A stretch of DNA of 16,554 nucleotides from assembly GCA_003695725.1 (NCBI GenBank), contig RFHX01000022.1, positions 1 through 16,554 of the forward strand, read 5' to 3'. The stretch's first letter is position 1. Each line of letters begins with the position of its first letter. The DNA comes from Candidatus Schekmanbacteria bacterium. Its GTDB lineage: Bacteria; Schekmanbacteria; GWA2-38-11; J061. Positions 7,613 through 15,091 of this stretch are shown one piece after another. Position numbers and translations under genes: made by a program. The notes under the pieces are model-generated. The model was not told the DNA's origin. It did not search any database and worked only from the letters and a program-made list of their open reading frames with translations.

Positions 7613-8824
7613 ATGAAAGCCGTTATACTTGCAGGTGGAAGAGGAAGCAACTTAAATCCAATAACAGAAACTCGTTCAAAGACAATGATAAATATATGCG
7701 GAAAACCTGTCCTTGAATATACAATTCTTGGATTAAAGGATGCAGGCATTGCCGATTGTTGCATTGTTGTTGACCATAAAGGAGAAAAGATAAAAGAATA
7801 TTTTGAAAGCGGAGAGAAACTTGGAGTTTCCATAACTTATGTTGAACAGAAACCGCCAAAGAATATTGGCGGTGCTTTGATGTCTTCAGCAGACCGCTTT
7901 TCAGAAGGCGGATATTTTTTGCTCGTTTATGGCGATGTTGTTTTTTCCTCAAATATTTTTTTGACTACATTGATGTCCTTTAATTCTCTCAAAGGCGCAA
8001 TCGCTACCATATGCATTCCTCCTGCACCGGGACAATATGGAAATATATATATGAACGAAGAGGTGCAGATAACTAAGATTATTGAAAAACCGGAGCATGA
8101 AAAATTTGGGAATTATATTCTTGCAGGTGTTTTCGTTTTGCCTGTAAGTTTCTTTGAGCTTCTGAATGCAGCAAAATGCGACATAGAAAAAGCCTTTGAT
8201 TCTCTCATAAAAACAAATGGCTTGCATGCATCGATTTATGAAGATGATTGGATTGATATTGGATACCCATGGAATATAATCGATGCAAATAAGATACAGA
8301 TGAAAAAAATTAAAAAAACAAGCATTTCACCTTCAGCGCATATAGAGGAGAATGTGACAATAAAAGGTCCTGTAGTGGTAGAAGACAATGTTATTATCAA
8401 AGCAGGTGCAACAATAATAGGCCCATGCTACTTAGGGGAGGGATGTTTTGTTGGTAATAATTCACTCATCAGAGAATATACATCTCTCGGAGCAAAAAGT
8501 GTAGTGGGATTTGGTGTTGAAATCAAAAACAGCATAATTTTTGAACGAGCTGCTATAGGAAGATTGTCATTTATTGGCGATAGTGTAATAGGCGAAGGTG
8601 TTGATATAGGTCCAAATGTTGTAACAGTCAATCGTGATATTGACAGACAAACAATCAAGACAGAAATTAAGGGGAAGAAGATTGACAGCAAACTTGAGAA
8701 GTTGGGAGCTTTTGTAGGAGACAATTCTATCATAGGTGCAAGCAATACAATTCTGCCGGGTATGATAATACCACACAAAGCAAAGTTAAAACATAAAGGG
8801 TCTATACATAACGGCGATTTATAA
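7613..8824 (+). CDS. GlmU-like bifunctional sugar-1-phosphate nucleotidylyltransferase/acyltransferase
   Basis: 403-residue two-domain enzyme resembling archaeal-type GlmU proteins, likely converting glucosamine-1-phosphate to UDP-GlcNAc. The N-terminal nucleotidyltransferase domain (about 1-235) has LAGGRGSNLNP, K23, YGDVVF (D108), EKP (158-160) and WIDIGYP (213-219). The C-terminal half (about 245-403) is a left-handed beta-helix of hexapeptide repeats (e.g. IKGPVVVEDNVIIKAGATI). It ends in GKKIDSKLEKLGAFVGD (354-370), shared with a second protein in the operon. One oddity: the arginine normally present in the GxGTRL loop is Asn13, and the usual PK is SK (22-23). It heads a run with glmS, which supports a hexosamine role. 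Other sugar nucleotides are possible, so I give no symbol. Confidence 0.85.
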   Translation: MKAVILAGGRGSNLNPITETRSKTMINICGKPVLEYTILGLKDAGIADCCIVVDHKGEKIKEYFESGEKLGVSITYVEQKPPKNIGGALMSSADRFSEGGYFLLVYGDVVFSSNIFLTTLMSFNSLKGAIATICIPPAPGQYGNIYMNEEVQITKIIEKPEHEKFGNYILAGVFVLPVSFFELLNAAKCDIEKAFDSLIKTNGLHASIYEDDWIDIGYPWNIIDANKIQMKKIKKTSISPSAHIEENVTIKGPVVVEDNVIIKAGATIIGPCYLGEGCFVGNNSLIREYTSLGAKSVVGFGVEIKNSIIFERAAIGRLSFIGDSVIGEGVDIGPNVVTVNRDIDRQTIKTEIKGKKIDSKLEKLGAFVGDNSIIGASNTILPGMIIPHKAKLKHKGSIHNGDL

Positions 8825-8875
8825 CATCTTGTTTCAAAATGCTGATTAAAAAGAAAATGAAGGCAGTCCAATAAT

Positions 8876-10687
8876 ATGTGCGGCATAAGTGCAATAGCAG
8901 GGAAAAGTGATATTGCAGCGAAACTTCTGCATTCAATAAAGAATCTCGAATATCGGGGATATGATTCCTGCGGTATGGCAGTGTCTGGACAAAATGGAAT
9001 TGTAGTAAGAAAGAATATTGGCACTGTTGAGGAAGTCAATAAAAAAGAGCAGCTTGTGGGAATGAATGGAAATCTTGGCATTGCCCATACTCGCTGGGCT
9101 ACACATGGAGGAGTTTCGAAAGAAAACAGTCACCCTCATACAGGATGCACATCCGACTTTACAGTCGTCCATAATGGTATAGTCTCAAATTACAAAGAGA
9201 TTAGAAAAGAGTTGGAGAAGAAGGGGCATAAGTTTACTTCAGAGACAGATACTGAAGTAATTCCACATCTTGTAGAGGAGTACTACAAGGAAAGCAAGTC
9301 AGTGGAAAACGCCGTTGTTGCGGCGCTTCGCAAATTAAAAGGCACATATGCATTTGCGCTGATAACAAGCTGTGATAAAGGGACAATCTATTGCGCAAAG
9401 AATGAAAGCCCTCTTGTCATAGGCATTGGCGATAGTGAAATGTTTGTTGGCTCCGATGTAAATGCATTTATTGATTTTACTAAGAACATAGTCTTTTTAA
9501 ACAATGGCGAATATGCAATAGTCAACAATGATTCGTATGTAATAAAAGATATGCACACCTGTACAGAGGTTTCCCGCGAGATAAAAAAGATTGAGTGGGA
9601 CGCAGAGATGGCTAAGAAAGGCGGTTATCCCCACTTTATGCTAAAGGAGATATATGAACAGCCAAATACAGTCTTAAATGCAATGAAAATAAGCAGAGAT
9701 GAGATACAAAGATTGGCTGAAATGATTCATAATTCGGATATCTCATATTTTATTGGTATTGGCACTACATACTATGTAGGTTTGATAGCCCAATATTATT
9801 TTTCCAAAATTTGCGGCAGGTATATACCGGTTATATCGTCAGATGAATTCGAAAATGTGGCAAGCGTAACAGATAAGAGTGTTGTAATTGCCATTTCCCA
9901 ATCAGGCGAGACATATGATACTCTTCGTGCTTTGAGATTTGCGAAAGAGAGGGGGGCTCAAACAGCGGCAATTGTAAATGTTATTGGCTCATCGATGTCT
10001 AGAGAAGTTGATTTTGCCATAATGCAAGGCTCAGGGCCAGAGATATGTGTTTTGAGTACAAAGGCGGCGCTTGCCCAGATTGTGTTATTGATGAGGACCG
10101 CAATTGAATATGCTATTAAGGAAAGGGGAAAAAATGGCAGAGAAGCCAAAGAATTCGAAAAAACTATGAATGAAACTTCTCCCTCCATTGAACGCCTTCT
10201 AAATGAATATCAGGGAATAATACGCAATATAGCTTATGCAAATGCCAATGTCCATAATTGGCTCTATTTAGGTAGAGGAATATACTATCCTGTTGCTCTT
10301 GAAGCTGCGCTTAAAATGAAGGAAGTAACATATCTTCATGCAGAAGGGATGCCGGGCGGTTTTATGAAGCATGGAACAATCTCGCTTATAGATGAATCAA
10401 TGAATAGTCTTGTTTTTGTTCCGCCAAAGAAAGAAGAAACGATTTATGAACTTACCTTGAGCGGAGTCGAGGAAATACGCGCAAGAAAGGGAAAAGTCAT
10501 AGGGATACACTTTGGCGCTCCACTAGAGTTATTCGACGAAAGTATATGCATCCCTGAAGCGCCTGAGCTTATTTCACCCCTTATAGAGTTGGTGGCAGGA
10601 CAACTTTTTGCATATTATACGGCAACAGCATTGAAGAGAAATGTAGATAAGCCAAGGTCTCTCGCTAAATCGGTAACGGTGGCATAG
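8876..10687 (+). CDS. glmS: Glutamine--fructose-6-phosphate aminotransferase (isomerizing)
   Basis: 603-residue GlmS, making glucosamine-6-phosphate from fructose-6-phosphate and glutamine, the entry step to UDP-GlcNAc. The N-terminal Ntn amidotransferase domain starts MCGISAIAG with nucleophile Cys2, followed by RGYDS, RWATHGG, NSHPH and HNGIVSNY. Two SIS sugar-isomerase domains follow; the first has GIGTTYYVG and ISQSGETYDT, the second LGRGIYYPVALEAALKMKE and the segment GFMKHGTIS. The protein ends DKPRSLAKSVTVA, the canonical GlmS C-terminus with its catalytic lysine (K598). Length matches the family (609 in E. coli). It starts 51 bases after the GlmU-like gene and its stop abuts the next ATG with no gap, so the three are one transcription unit. 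No ribozyme-like leader is evident in the short gap. Confidence 0.96.
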   Translation: MCGISAIAGKSDIAAKLLHSIKNLEYRGYDSCGMAVSGQNGIVVRKNIGTVEEVNKKEQLVGMNGNLGIAHTRWATHGGVSKENSHPHTGCTSDFTVVHNGIVSNYKEIRKELEKKGHKFTSETDTEVIPHLVEEYYKESKSVENAVVAALRKLKGTYAFALITSCDKGTIYCAKNESPLVIGIGDSEMFVGSDVNAFIDFTKNIVFLNNGEYAIVNNDSYVIKDMHTCTEVSREIKKIEWDAEMAKKGGYPHFMLKEIYEQPNTVLNAMKISRDEIQRLAEMIHNSDISYFIGIGTTYYVGLIAQYYFSKICGRYIPVISSDEFENVASVTDKSVVIAISQSGETYDTLRALRFAKERGAQTAAIVNVIGSSMSREVDFAIMQGSGPEICVLSTKAALAQIVLLMRTAIEYAIKERGKNGREAKEFEKTMNETSPSIERLLNEYQGIIRNIAYANANVHNWLYLGRGIYYPVALEAALKMKEVTYLHAEGMPGGFMKHGTISLIDESMNSLVFVPPKKEETIYELTLSGVEEIRARKGKVIGIHFGAPLELFDESICIPEAPELISPLIELVAGQLFAYYTATALKRNVDKPRSLAKSVTVA

Positions 10688-11392
10688 ATGAATAAGGACC
10701 ATTTTCCTGAAGAACTTTTGCTTAAATATTTTTTTACTAATATTCCTAATTTTTTGAAACCAATTTTTCCTGATAATGAGCCTGTTTGGACTCCTCTTAA
10801 AGAACTGAAATCTTTTTTTGAAAAATTTAAAACCTATAAAATTGAAATTGAAATTCCAGATGGAGTCGTTTTGAAGGGTGAAAGAATATTCATTGGCGAG
10901 GGCACTACGATCGAGCCGGGAGTAATGATCAGAGAGCCTGCAATCATAGGAAGAAATGTAGAAATAAGACAGGGGGCATATTTTAGGGGCAATGTAATAG
11001 TGGCTGACAATTGTGTGGTAGGACATGCAACTGAGTTGAAGCACTCGATTATGCTTGAAGGCGCTCATGCGCCACATTTCAATTATCTTGGAGACAGTAT
11101 TCTCGGTCAAAAGGTAAATCTTGGCGCAGGGACAATATTGTCAAATTTCAAGATGACTGAAAATAAGATGGTTGTAGTGGATTTCAATGGAGAAAAGATT
11201 GATACAGGATTGAGAAAATTCGGAGCATTGTTAGGAGATTTTTCCGAAACAGGTTGTAATGCAGTCCTGAATCCGGGAACTATCGTAGGACCTAACTCCT
11301 TGATATATCCGCTTTCTCTTGTCCGCGGCTATATTGCGCCGAAAACGATTTATAAATTGAGACAGCATATTGAAAGGACTGAAAAAAAATAG
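10688..11392 (+). CDS. Stand-alone left-handed beta-helix acyltransferase, GlmU C-terminus-like
   Basis: 234-residue protein with no nucleotidyltransferase domain. Residues 1-55 are a short helical or extended lead-in. From about 60 the sequence is hexapeptide repeats (IGEGTTIEPGVMI, IGRNVEIRQGAYFRG, VADNCVVGHATELK) forming a left-handed beta-helix. The segment HAPHFNYLGDSILGQKVNLG followed by NFK resembles the substrate region of GlmU acetyltransferases. GEKIDTGLRKFGALLGD (168-184) closely parallels residues 354-370 of the GlmU-like gene two places upstream, so the two C-terminal halves are paralogous. Its ATG directly follows the glmS stop. It may acetylate glucosamine-1-phosphate, acylate another amino sugar, or partner the GlmU-like protein. 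Acyltransferase activity is inferred from the fold and not proven by visible catalytic residues. Confidence 0.8.
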   Translation: MNKDHFPEELLLKYFFTNIPNFLKPIFPDNEPVWTPLKELKSFFEKFKTYKIEIEIPDGVVLKGERIFIGEGTTIEPGVMIREPAIIGRNVEIRQGAYFRGNVIVADNCVVGHATELKHSIMLEGAHAPHFNYLGDSILGQKVNLGAGTILSNFKMTENKMVVVDFNGEKIDTGLRKFGALLGDFSETGCNAVLNPGTIVGPNSLIYPLSLVRGYIAPKTIYKLRQHIERTEKK

Positions 11393-11405
11393 TTAGACGA
11401 TTATA

Positions 11406-12263
11406 GTGCCTATGGAACAATCTAAGACTTTATATCTTGTCGATGGGACCGCCTATATATATCGCGGATTTTTTGCAATGCCGCATCTTTCAAATTCTTC
11501 AGGACTCCCTACAAATGCGATTCTTTCCTTTGTCAATATGCTGAAAAAATTCATCAATGAAATGAATCCAAAGAATTTAGCTGTTGCCTTTGACAGAAAG
11601 GAAGAAACCTTTAGGCATGAAGAATATGAAGAATATAAGGCAAATCGAGCCGAAATGCCCGACGAATTGATTCCTCAAATTCCATATATAAAGAAGATAG
11701 TAGAATTGATGAATATCAAAATTTTAGAAAAAGCAGGATATGAAGCAGATGATTTGATAGCAACGGCGGCAAAAAGAGCGGAAGCCGCGGGATATGATGT
11801 AGTGATAGTTAGCGCAGACAAAGATTTGATGCAAATTATAAATGATAAAATTAAGATGTATGACCCAATGAGAGACCGTTGGTATGATAAAGATGCAGTT
11901 GAAAAAAAATTTGGTGTGCCTCCGGAGAAAGTGAGAGATGTAATGGCTCTTATGGGAGATACTTCTGATAATATTCCGGGAGTGCCCGGAATAGGACCTA
12001 AGACGGCTGCTAAGTTGATATGTGAATATGGAAGCCTCGACAATCTTTTGCAGAATATTGATTCGGTCAAAAATAAAAAGTTGAAGGAAAGACTAAGAGA
12101 CCATTATGACGATGCTCTTTTAAGCAAAAATCTTGTTACTCTTGATTGTGATGCTCCCCTTGATTATGATATCGACGATTTGAAGAAAGAGGAACCAGAC
12201 AAAGAAGGGTTGACAAAGATATTCAGAGAGCTCGAATTCAAATCTCAGCTTCAGCTGTTATAA
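11406..12263 (+). CDS. Stand-alone 5'-3' exonuclease (DNA polymerase I N-terminal-like)
   Basis: 285-residue FEN/PolI-type flap exonuclease that would remove RNA primers and 5' flaps. It has the acidic metal-binding set LVDGTAYIYRG (D13), AFDR (D63), EADD (113-116), SADKD (D138, D140) and MGDTSDNIPG (D185, D188), then the helix-hairpin-helix GIGPKTA (195-201). The protein stops at FRELEFKSQLQLL, which is about where full-length PolA passes to its 3'-5' exonuclease/polymerase part; no polymerase coding follows in any frame. It may be a natural stand-alone enzyme (as in YpcP-like proteins) or the residue of a truncated polA. The start is ambiguous: GTG at 11406 or ATG at 11412, neither with a good ribosome binding site, 13-19 bases after the acyltransferase stop. 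Confidence 0.88.
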   Translation: MPMEQSKTLYLVDGTAYIYRGFFAMPHLSNSSGLPTNAILSFVNMLKKFINEMNPKNLAVAFDRKEETFRHEEYEEYKANRAEMPDELIPQIPYIKKIVELMNIKILEKAGYEADDLIATAAKRAEAAGYDVVIVSADKDLMQIINDKIKMYDPMRDRWYDKDAVEKKFGVPPEKVRDVMALMGDTSDNIPGVPGIGPKTAAKLICEYGSLDNLLQNIDSVKNKKLKERLRDHYDDALLSKNLVTLDCDAPLDYDIDDLKKEEPDKEGLTKIFRELEFKSQLQLL

Positions 12264-12565
12264 TCAAAATAAGAAAAAATTTTCATTTGTTCGCTCTAAA
12301 TCAATTAATCTACCATTGTTTTGACAACAAGCTCTCAGCGTTTTTTTCTTCTACCGAAAATCTTTTTATAACCATTTGCTTCGTTTCCTATATATTTCGA
12401 AGAATTACTGCATCATTTTTTGAATTTGATGGTGTAAGTCTTTACATCAGAACAAGATGACTATTAATAAAATTTACCTTACCTAAACAATTCTTATAGT
12501 AGTCAGGAATAAATGAGTTGTTAAGTGAGATTGAGTATTTGACAAGTCTTCCTTTGTAAAAAGTT
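12264..12565 (+). other. Intergenic spacer without a recognisable gene
   Basis: About 300 bases of AT-rich DNA between the exonuclease and the signalling operon. One plus-strand frame stays open from 12263 to about 12455 but has no ATG and no recognisable motif. A short dyad TGTAA-GTCT-TTACA (12433-12446) could be an operator for the downstream promoter. A 3-bp GCT/AGC stem before a T-run near 12332 is too weak to call a terminator. I see no tRNA, remnant polymerase or mobile element. Confidence 0.5.
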
Positions 12566-12593
12566 TTGACAGATAATTTTAAAGCTGTATAAG
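12566..12593 (+). promoter_or_regulatory. Strong sigma-70-type promoter of the sensor operon
   Basis: A perfect TTGACA (12566-12571) is followed after 16 bases by TATAAG (12588-12593, 5 of 6 to the -10 consensus). A second TTGACA lies at 12539-12544 with no matching -10. The expected start is near 12600, leaving about a 30-base leader with AAAGGTGAT (12615-12623) as the ribosome binding site before the ATG at 12631. This is the best promoter in the window and argues that the sensor operon is not itself sigma-54 dependent. Confidence 0.65.
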
Positions 12594-12630
12594 AGAAACG
12601 ATTCTTTGCACTTGAAAGGTGATGTAGTAA

Positions 12631-13593
12631 ATGCGCCGCAAAAAAAATATTCTATTTTTACTCTTATCTTTAGTAGTTATTTTAGTCGTAAGTCTTTTTA
12701 TAGCTTGCGATGATGGTCTTCAAGTATCTGATAATAAAGAGATGCCTTCCCTTTTGCAGAATAAAGTAGAACAAGAAAAAGAAATCATATATTTTGGTGT
12801 AATTTCACGATACAATCCTGTCCTGATGTATAAAAGATATCAGCCCGTAATGGATTACCTTTCAGAAAAGACTCCTTACATATTCAAGCTTAAACTTGGT
12901 TCTACATATGAAGAAGCGGTCAATAACCTGCATTACAATATAACTCAGGTTGCATCTTTAGGAGGTGTAACATTTTCTGAATCTTTTGTTAAATTTGGCG
13001 CGAGAGCAATACTTAGAAGCAAAAACGAAAATGGCAAGGGATATTACCAGAGCTATATAGTTACAAGAAAGGATAATGAGATAACAAGTCTTAAAGACCT
13101 AATAGGCAAAACATTTGCATTTGCTTCAATAAAATCAACATCTGGAAATCTTTATCCCCGCTACCTTCTTTGGAAGAACGGAATAAATCTCGAGGATTTG
13201 AAATATGTAAACTTGAAGCATCATGATGCTGTCGCAGTAGGAGTGTTAAAAGGCAAGTATTTTGCCGGAGCTTTAAAGGATGTTGCGGCAAAAAGTTTTC
13301 TTGCCAAAGGGTTAAAAGTAATCGCAAAATCAGAACCTATTCCATCGGTTCCGATAGTGGTAAGCAAAGATGCCGATCCTAAAATGGTAAGCGCTTTAAA
13401 AAAAGCGCTTCTTGCCGTTGACCCTGAAAAGCCGGAGTTCAAGGATATTGTTAAGGATTGGGATGATGAGTTCAAATACGGTTTTATAGAAGCATCTAAT
13501 GATGATTATAAAGTGATTCTCAAAATGATAAGAGATATTCCTGCAAAGTGCGGAGAATCATGCCATCCAAAAAATATTTTTGCTAAAGATTAG
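12631..13593 (+). CDS. PhnD-like periplasmic substrate-binding lipoprotein with CX3CH tail
   Basis: 320-residue lipoprotein of the PhnD/phosphonate-binding superfamily. The lipobox LFIAC places lipidation at C26. The binding domain runs from about 50 to 295, with IYFGVISRYNPV at its start, VASLGGVTF, SLKDLIGKTFAFAS and STSGNLYPRYLL (the family SxSGxxxPxxxL motif). A C-terminal tail ends CGESCH (307-312), a CX3CH arrangement uncommon in this family. No ABC permease or ATPase gene is nearby; a histidine kinase starts 3 bases after the stop and an NtrC-type regulator follows. That context suggests a ligand-sensing accessory protein, comparable to the PhnD-like sensor domain of the tetrathionate kinase TtrS. 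The ligand cannot be read from the sequence; an oxyanion or redox-active compound is a guess. Confidence 0.85.
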   Translation: MRRKKNILFLLLSLVVILVVSLFIACDDGLQVSDNKEMPSLLQNKVEQEKEIIYFGVISRYNPVLMYKRYQPVMDYLSEKTPYIFKLKLGSTYEEAVNNLHYNITQVASLGGVTFSESFVKFGARAILRSKNENGKGYYQSYIVTRKDNEITSLKDLIGKTFAFASIKSTSGNLYPRYLLWKNGINLEDLKYVNLKHHDAVAVGVLKGKYFAGALKDVAAKSFLAKGLKVIAKSEPIPSVPIVVSKDADPKMVSALKKALLAVDPEKPEFKDIVKDWDDEFKYGFIEASNDDYKVILKMIRDIPAKCGESCHPKNIFAKD

Positions 13594-13596
13594 ACA

Positions 13597-15060
13597 ATGT
13601 TTCAAATCAAGAGCTTGAAAACACAGTTTCTGTTATGGACATCATTGATTATATTCTGCCTTGTCTGTATAATCGGATATTTTGAGATTGTTGAACATAG
13701 AAATCTTCTAATTTCGAAGGTCAAAGAAAACGGAAGAATACTTGTCGAAACAATGTCTGCCGCCTGCATAAATACGATGCTTTATCAGGAGCTTGGATTG
13801 GTCGAAGAAGGAGGGTTGCTTGATAATTATATAGAAGAGATAATGGAAAGAAAAGAGCTTCATATCCGTTATGCGTATATTCTCGATGAAAGCAATCATG
13901 TGCTTGTAAGCAGTAATTTGAAAGAATTTGGGAAAAAACTGATAGATACAATTTCCTATCGTTCCTTTATTTCAAACAAGACACTTGAACAGGTTTATAA
14001 AGATGAAATTACAGGAGAGAAGATTCTTGATATTTCAACTCCTTTGTCTATTGCAGGAAAAAGGTGGGGGACTCTAAAGGTAGGATTTTCTCTCAAATTT
14101 ATAAAAGGGATAATCTTTGAGCACTATAAAAGAATCATTCTTTTTGCATTGATTTCGATGTGCCTTTCTATTGTAGTGATAAACTTTGTCTTTCTCAGAC
14201 TGACTAATCCACTGAAGAAACTTACGAACAGTATAAAAGAAATAAGTTCTCCTGATGAATTTAAAGAATTACCTATTGAATCAGCCGATGAGGTTGGAGA
14301 ATTAACACGAGAATTTAATGAGCTGATGGAAAGATTAAAGAAATCAATGAATGAGCTTGAACATGCTCAGAGAATTATGGCTTCTCAAGAAAAGTATTCT
14401 TCATTAGGTAGAGTTGCCGCCGGAATAGCCCATGAGATAAACAATCCCCTTGATGGAATACAGGATTGCATTAAACTGCTTGATAAGGATATTGAAGAAT
14501 CTGACAAAAAGAAAAAATATTTGCGAATGTCTTTTGAGGGATTGAAAAGAATTGAAAAGATTGTTAAGGGATTGCTCGATTTTTCAAGTGAAAGACCAAT
14601 TTCATTGAGAGAGGTCAATATAAATACTTTGATTTCTTCATCCACTGAAATATTGACTTTCAAGCTCAAAGAAAAAAATATCAAGTTGATAATAGAAAAT
14701 AGTCTCGATGGAGAAATCATAAAGATTGATTCATCAAAGATTCAGCAGGTTTTGATGAATCTTCTCTTAAACAGTATTGATAGTCTTGAAAATAAGGAGA
14801 ATGGTAAAATTATTTTAAAAATATCAAAAGATAAGGGGAATCTTATTTTAGAAGTTATCGACAACGGTATTGGCATCGCAAAAGAAGATATTGACAAGAT
14901 ATATGAACCTTTTTATACAACTAAGGAAGTAGGAAAGGGGACAGGATTAGGCCTTTCCATAACAAAGGGGATAGTTGAAGCATTTGGCGGTGAAATTCAG
15001 TGTAGAAGCACGCCGAATGTGGAAACAGTTTTTACCGTAATCATTCCGATTGCTAATTAA
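13597..15060 (+). CDS. Membrane sensor histidine kinase
   Basis: 487-residue orthodox kinase. Transmembrane helix 1 spans about 11-29; a periplasmic sensing region of about 150 residues (30-178, with RYAYILDESNHVLVSSN, PAS/Cache-like) follows; helix 2 spans about 179-200; then a HAMP domain (200-255), HisKA with phospho-acceptor H279 (GIAHEINNPLDG), and HATPase_c with N-box N392 (NLLLNSIDS), DNGIGI (422-427), YEPFYTTK and GKGTGLGL (447-454). All catalytic motifs are intact. The ATG lies 3 bases after the stop of the PhnD-like gene and has no ribosome binding site of its own, implying translational coupling and joint function. The kinase should phosphorylate the downstream NtrC-type regulator. 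Whether its periplasmic domain binds the ligand directly or docks the PhnD-like lipoprotein is inference. Confidence 0.93.
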   Translation: MFQIKSLKTQFLLWTSLIIFCLVCIIGYFEIVEHRNLLISKVKENGRILVETMSAACINTMLYQELGLVEEGGLLDNYIEEIMERKELHIRYAYILDESNHVLVSSNLKEFGKKLIDTISYRSFISNKTLEQVYKDEITGEKILDISTPLSIAGKRWGTLKVGFSLKFIKGIIFEHYKRIILFALISMCLSIVVINFVFLRLTNPLKKLTNSIKEISSPDEFKELPIESADEVGELTREFNELMERLKKSMNELEHAQRIMASQEKYSSLGRVAAGIAHEINNPLDGIQDCIKLLDKDIEESDKKKKYLRMSFEGLKRIEKIVKGLLDFSSERPISLREVNINTLISSSTEILTFKLKEKNIKLIIENSLDGEIIKIDSSKIQQVLMNLLLNSIDSLENKENGKIILKISKDKGNLILEVIDNGIGIAKEDIDKIYEPFYTTKEVGKGTGLGLSITKGIVEAFGGEIQCRSTPNVETVFTVIIPIAN

Positions 15061-15091
15061 AATATCATCAAAATTTTAAAAGAAGATAGTA

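Noticed and set aside
8428-9081. 217-residue open frame on the minus strand
   Set aside because: It is antisense to the GlmU-like gene and glmS, spans their junction and has no recognisable domain or ribosome binding site; the sense genes are unambiguous.
10574-11110. 178-residue open frame on the minus strand
   Set aside because: It is antisense to the glmS end and the stand-alone acyltransferase; the composition is that of a shadow frame.
12328-12348. Intrinsic terminator (GCT-CTC-AGC then a T-run)
   Set aside because: A 3-bp stem is too short to terminate transcription; only the T-run is terminator-like.
12263-12455. Long open plus-strand frame after the exonuclease as a hidden gene or polA remnant
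   Set aside because: It has no start codon or ribosome binding site and no polymerase or other family motif; a run of this length without stops can occur by chance.
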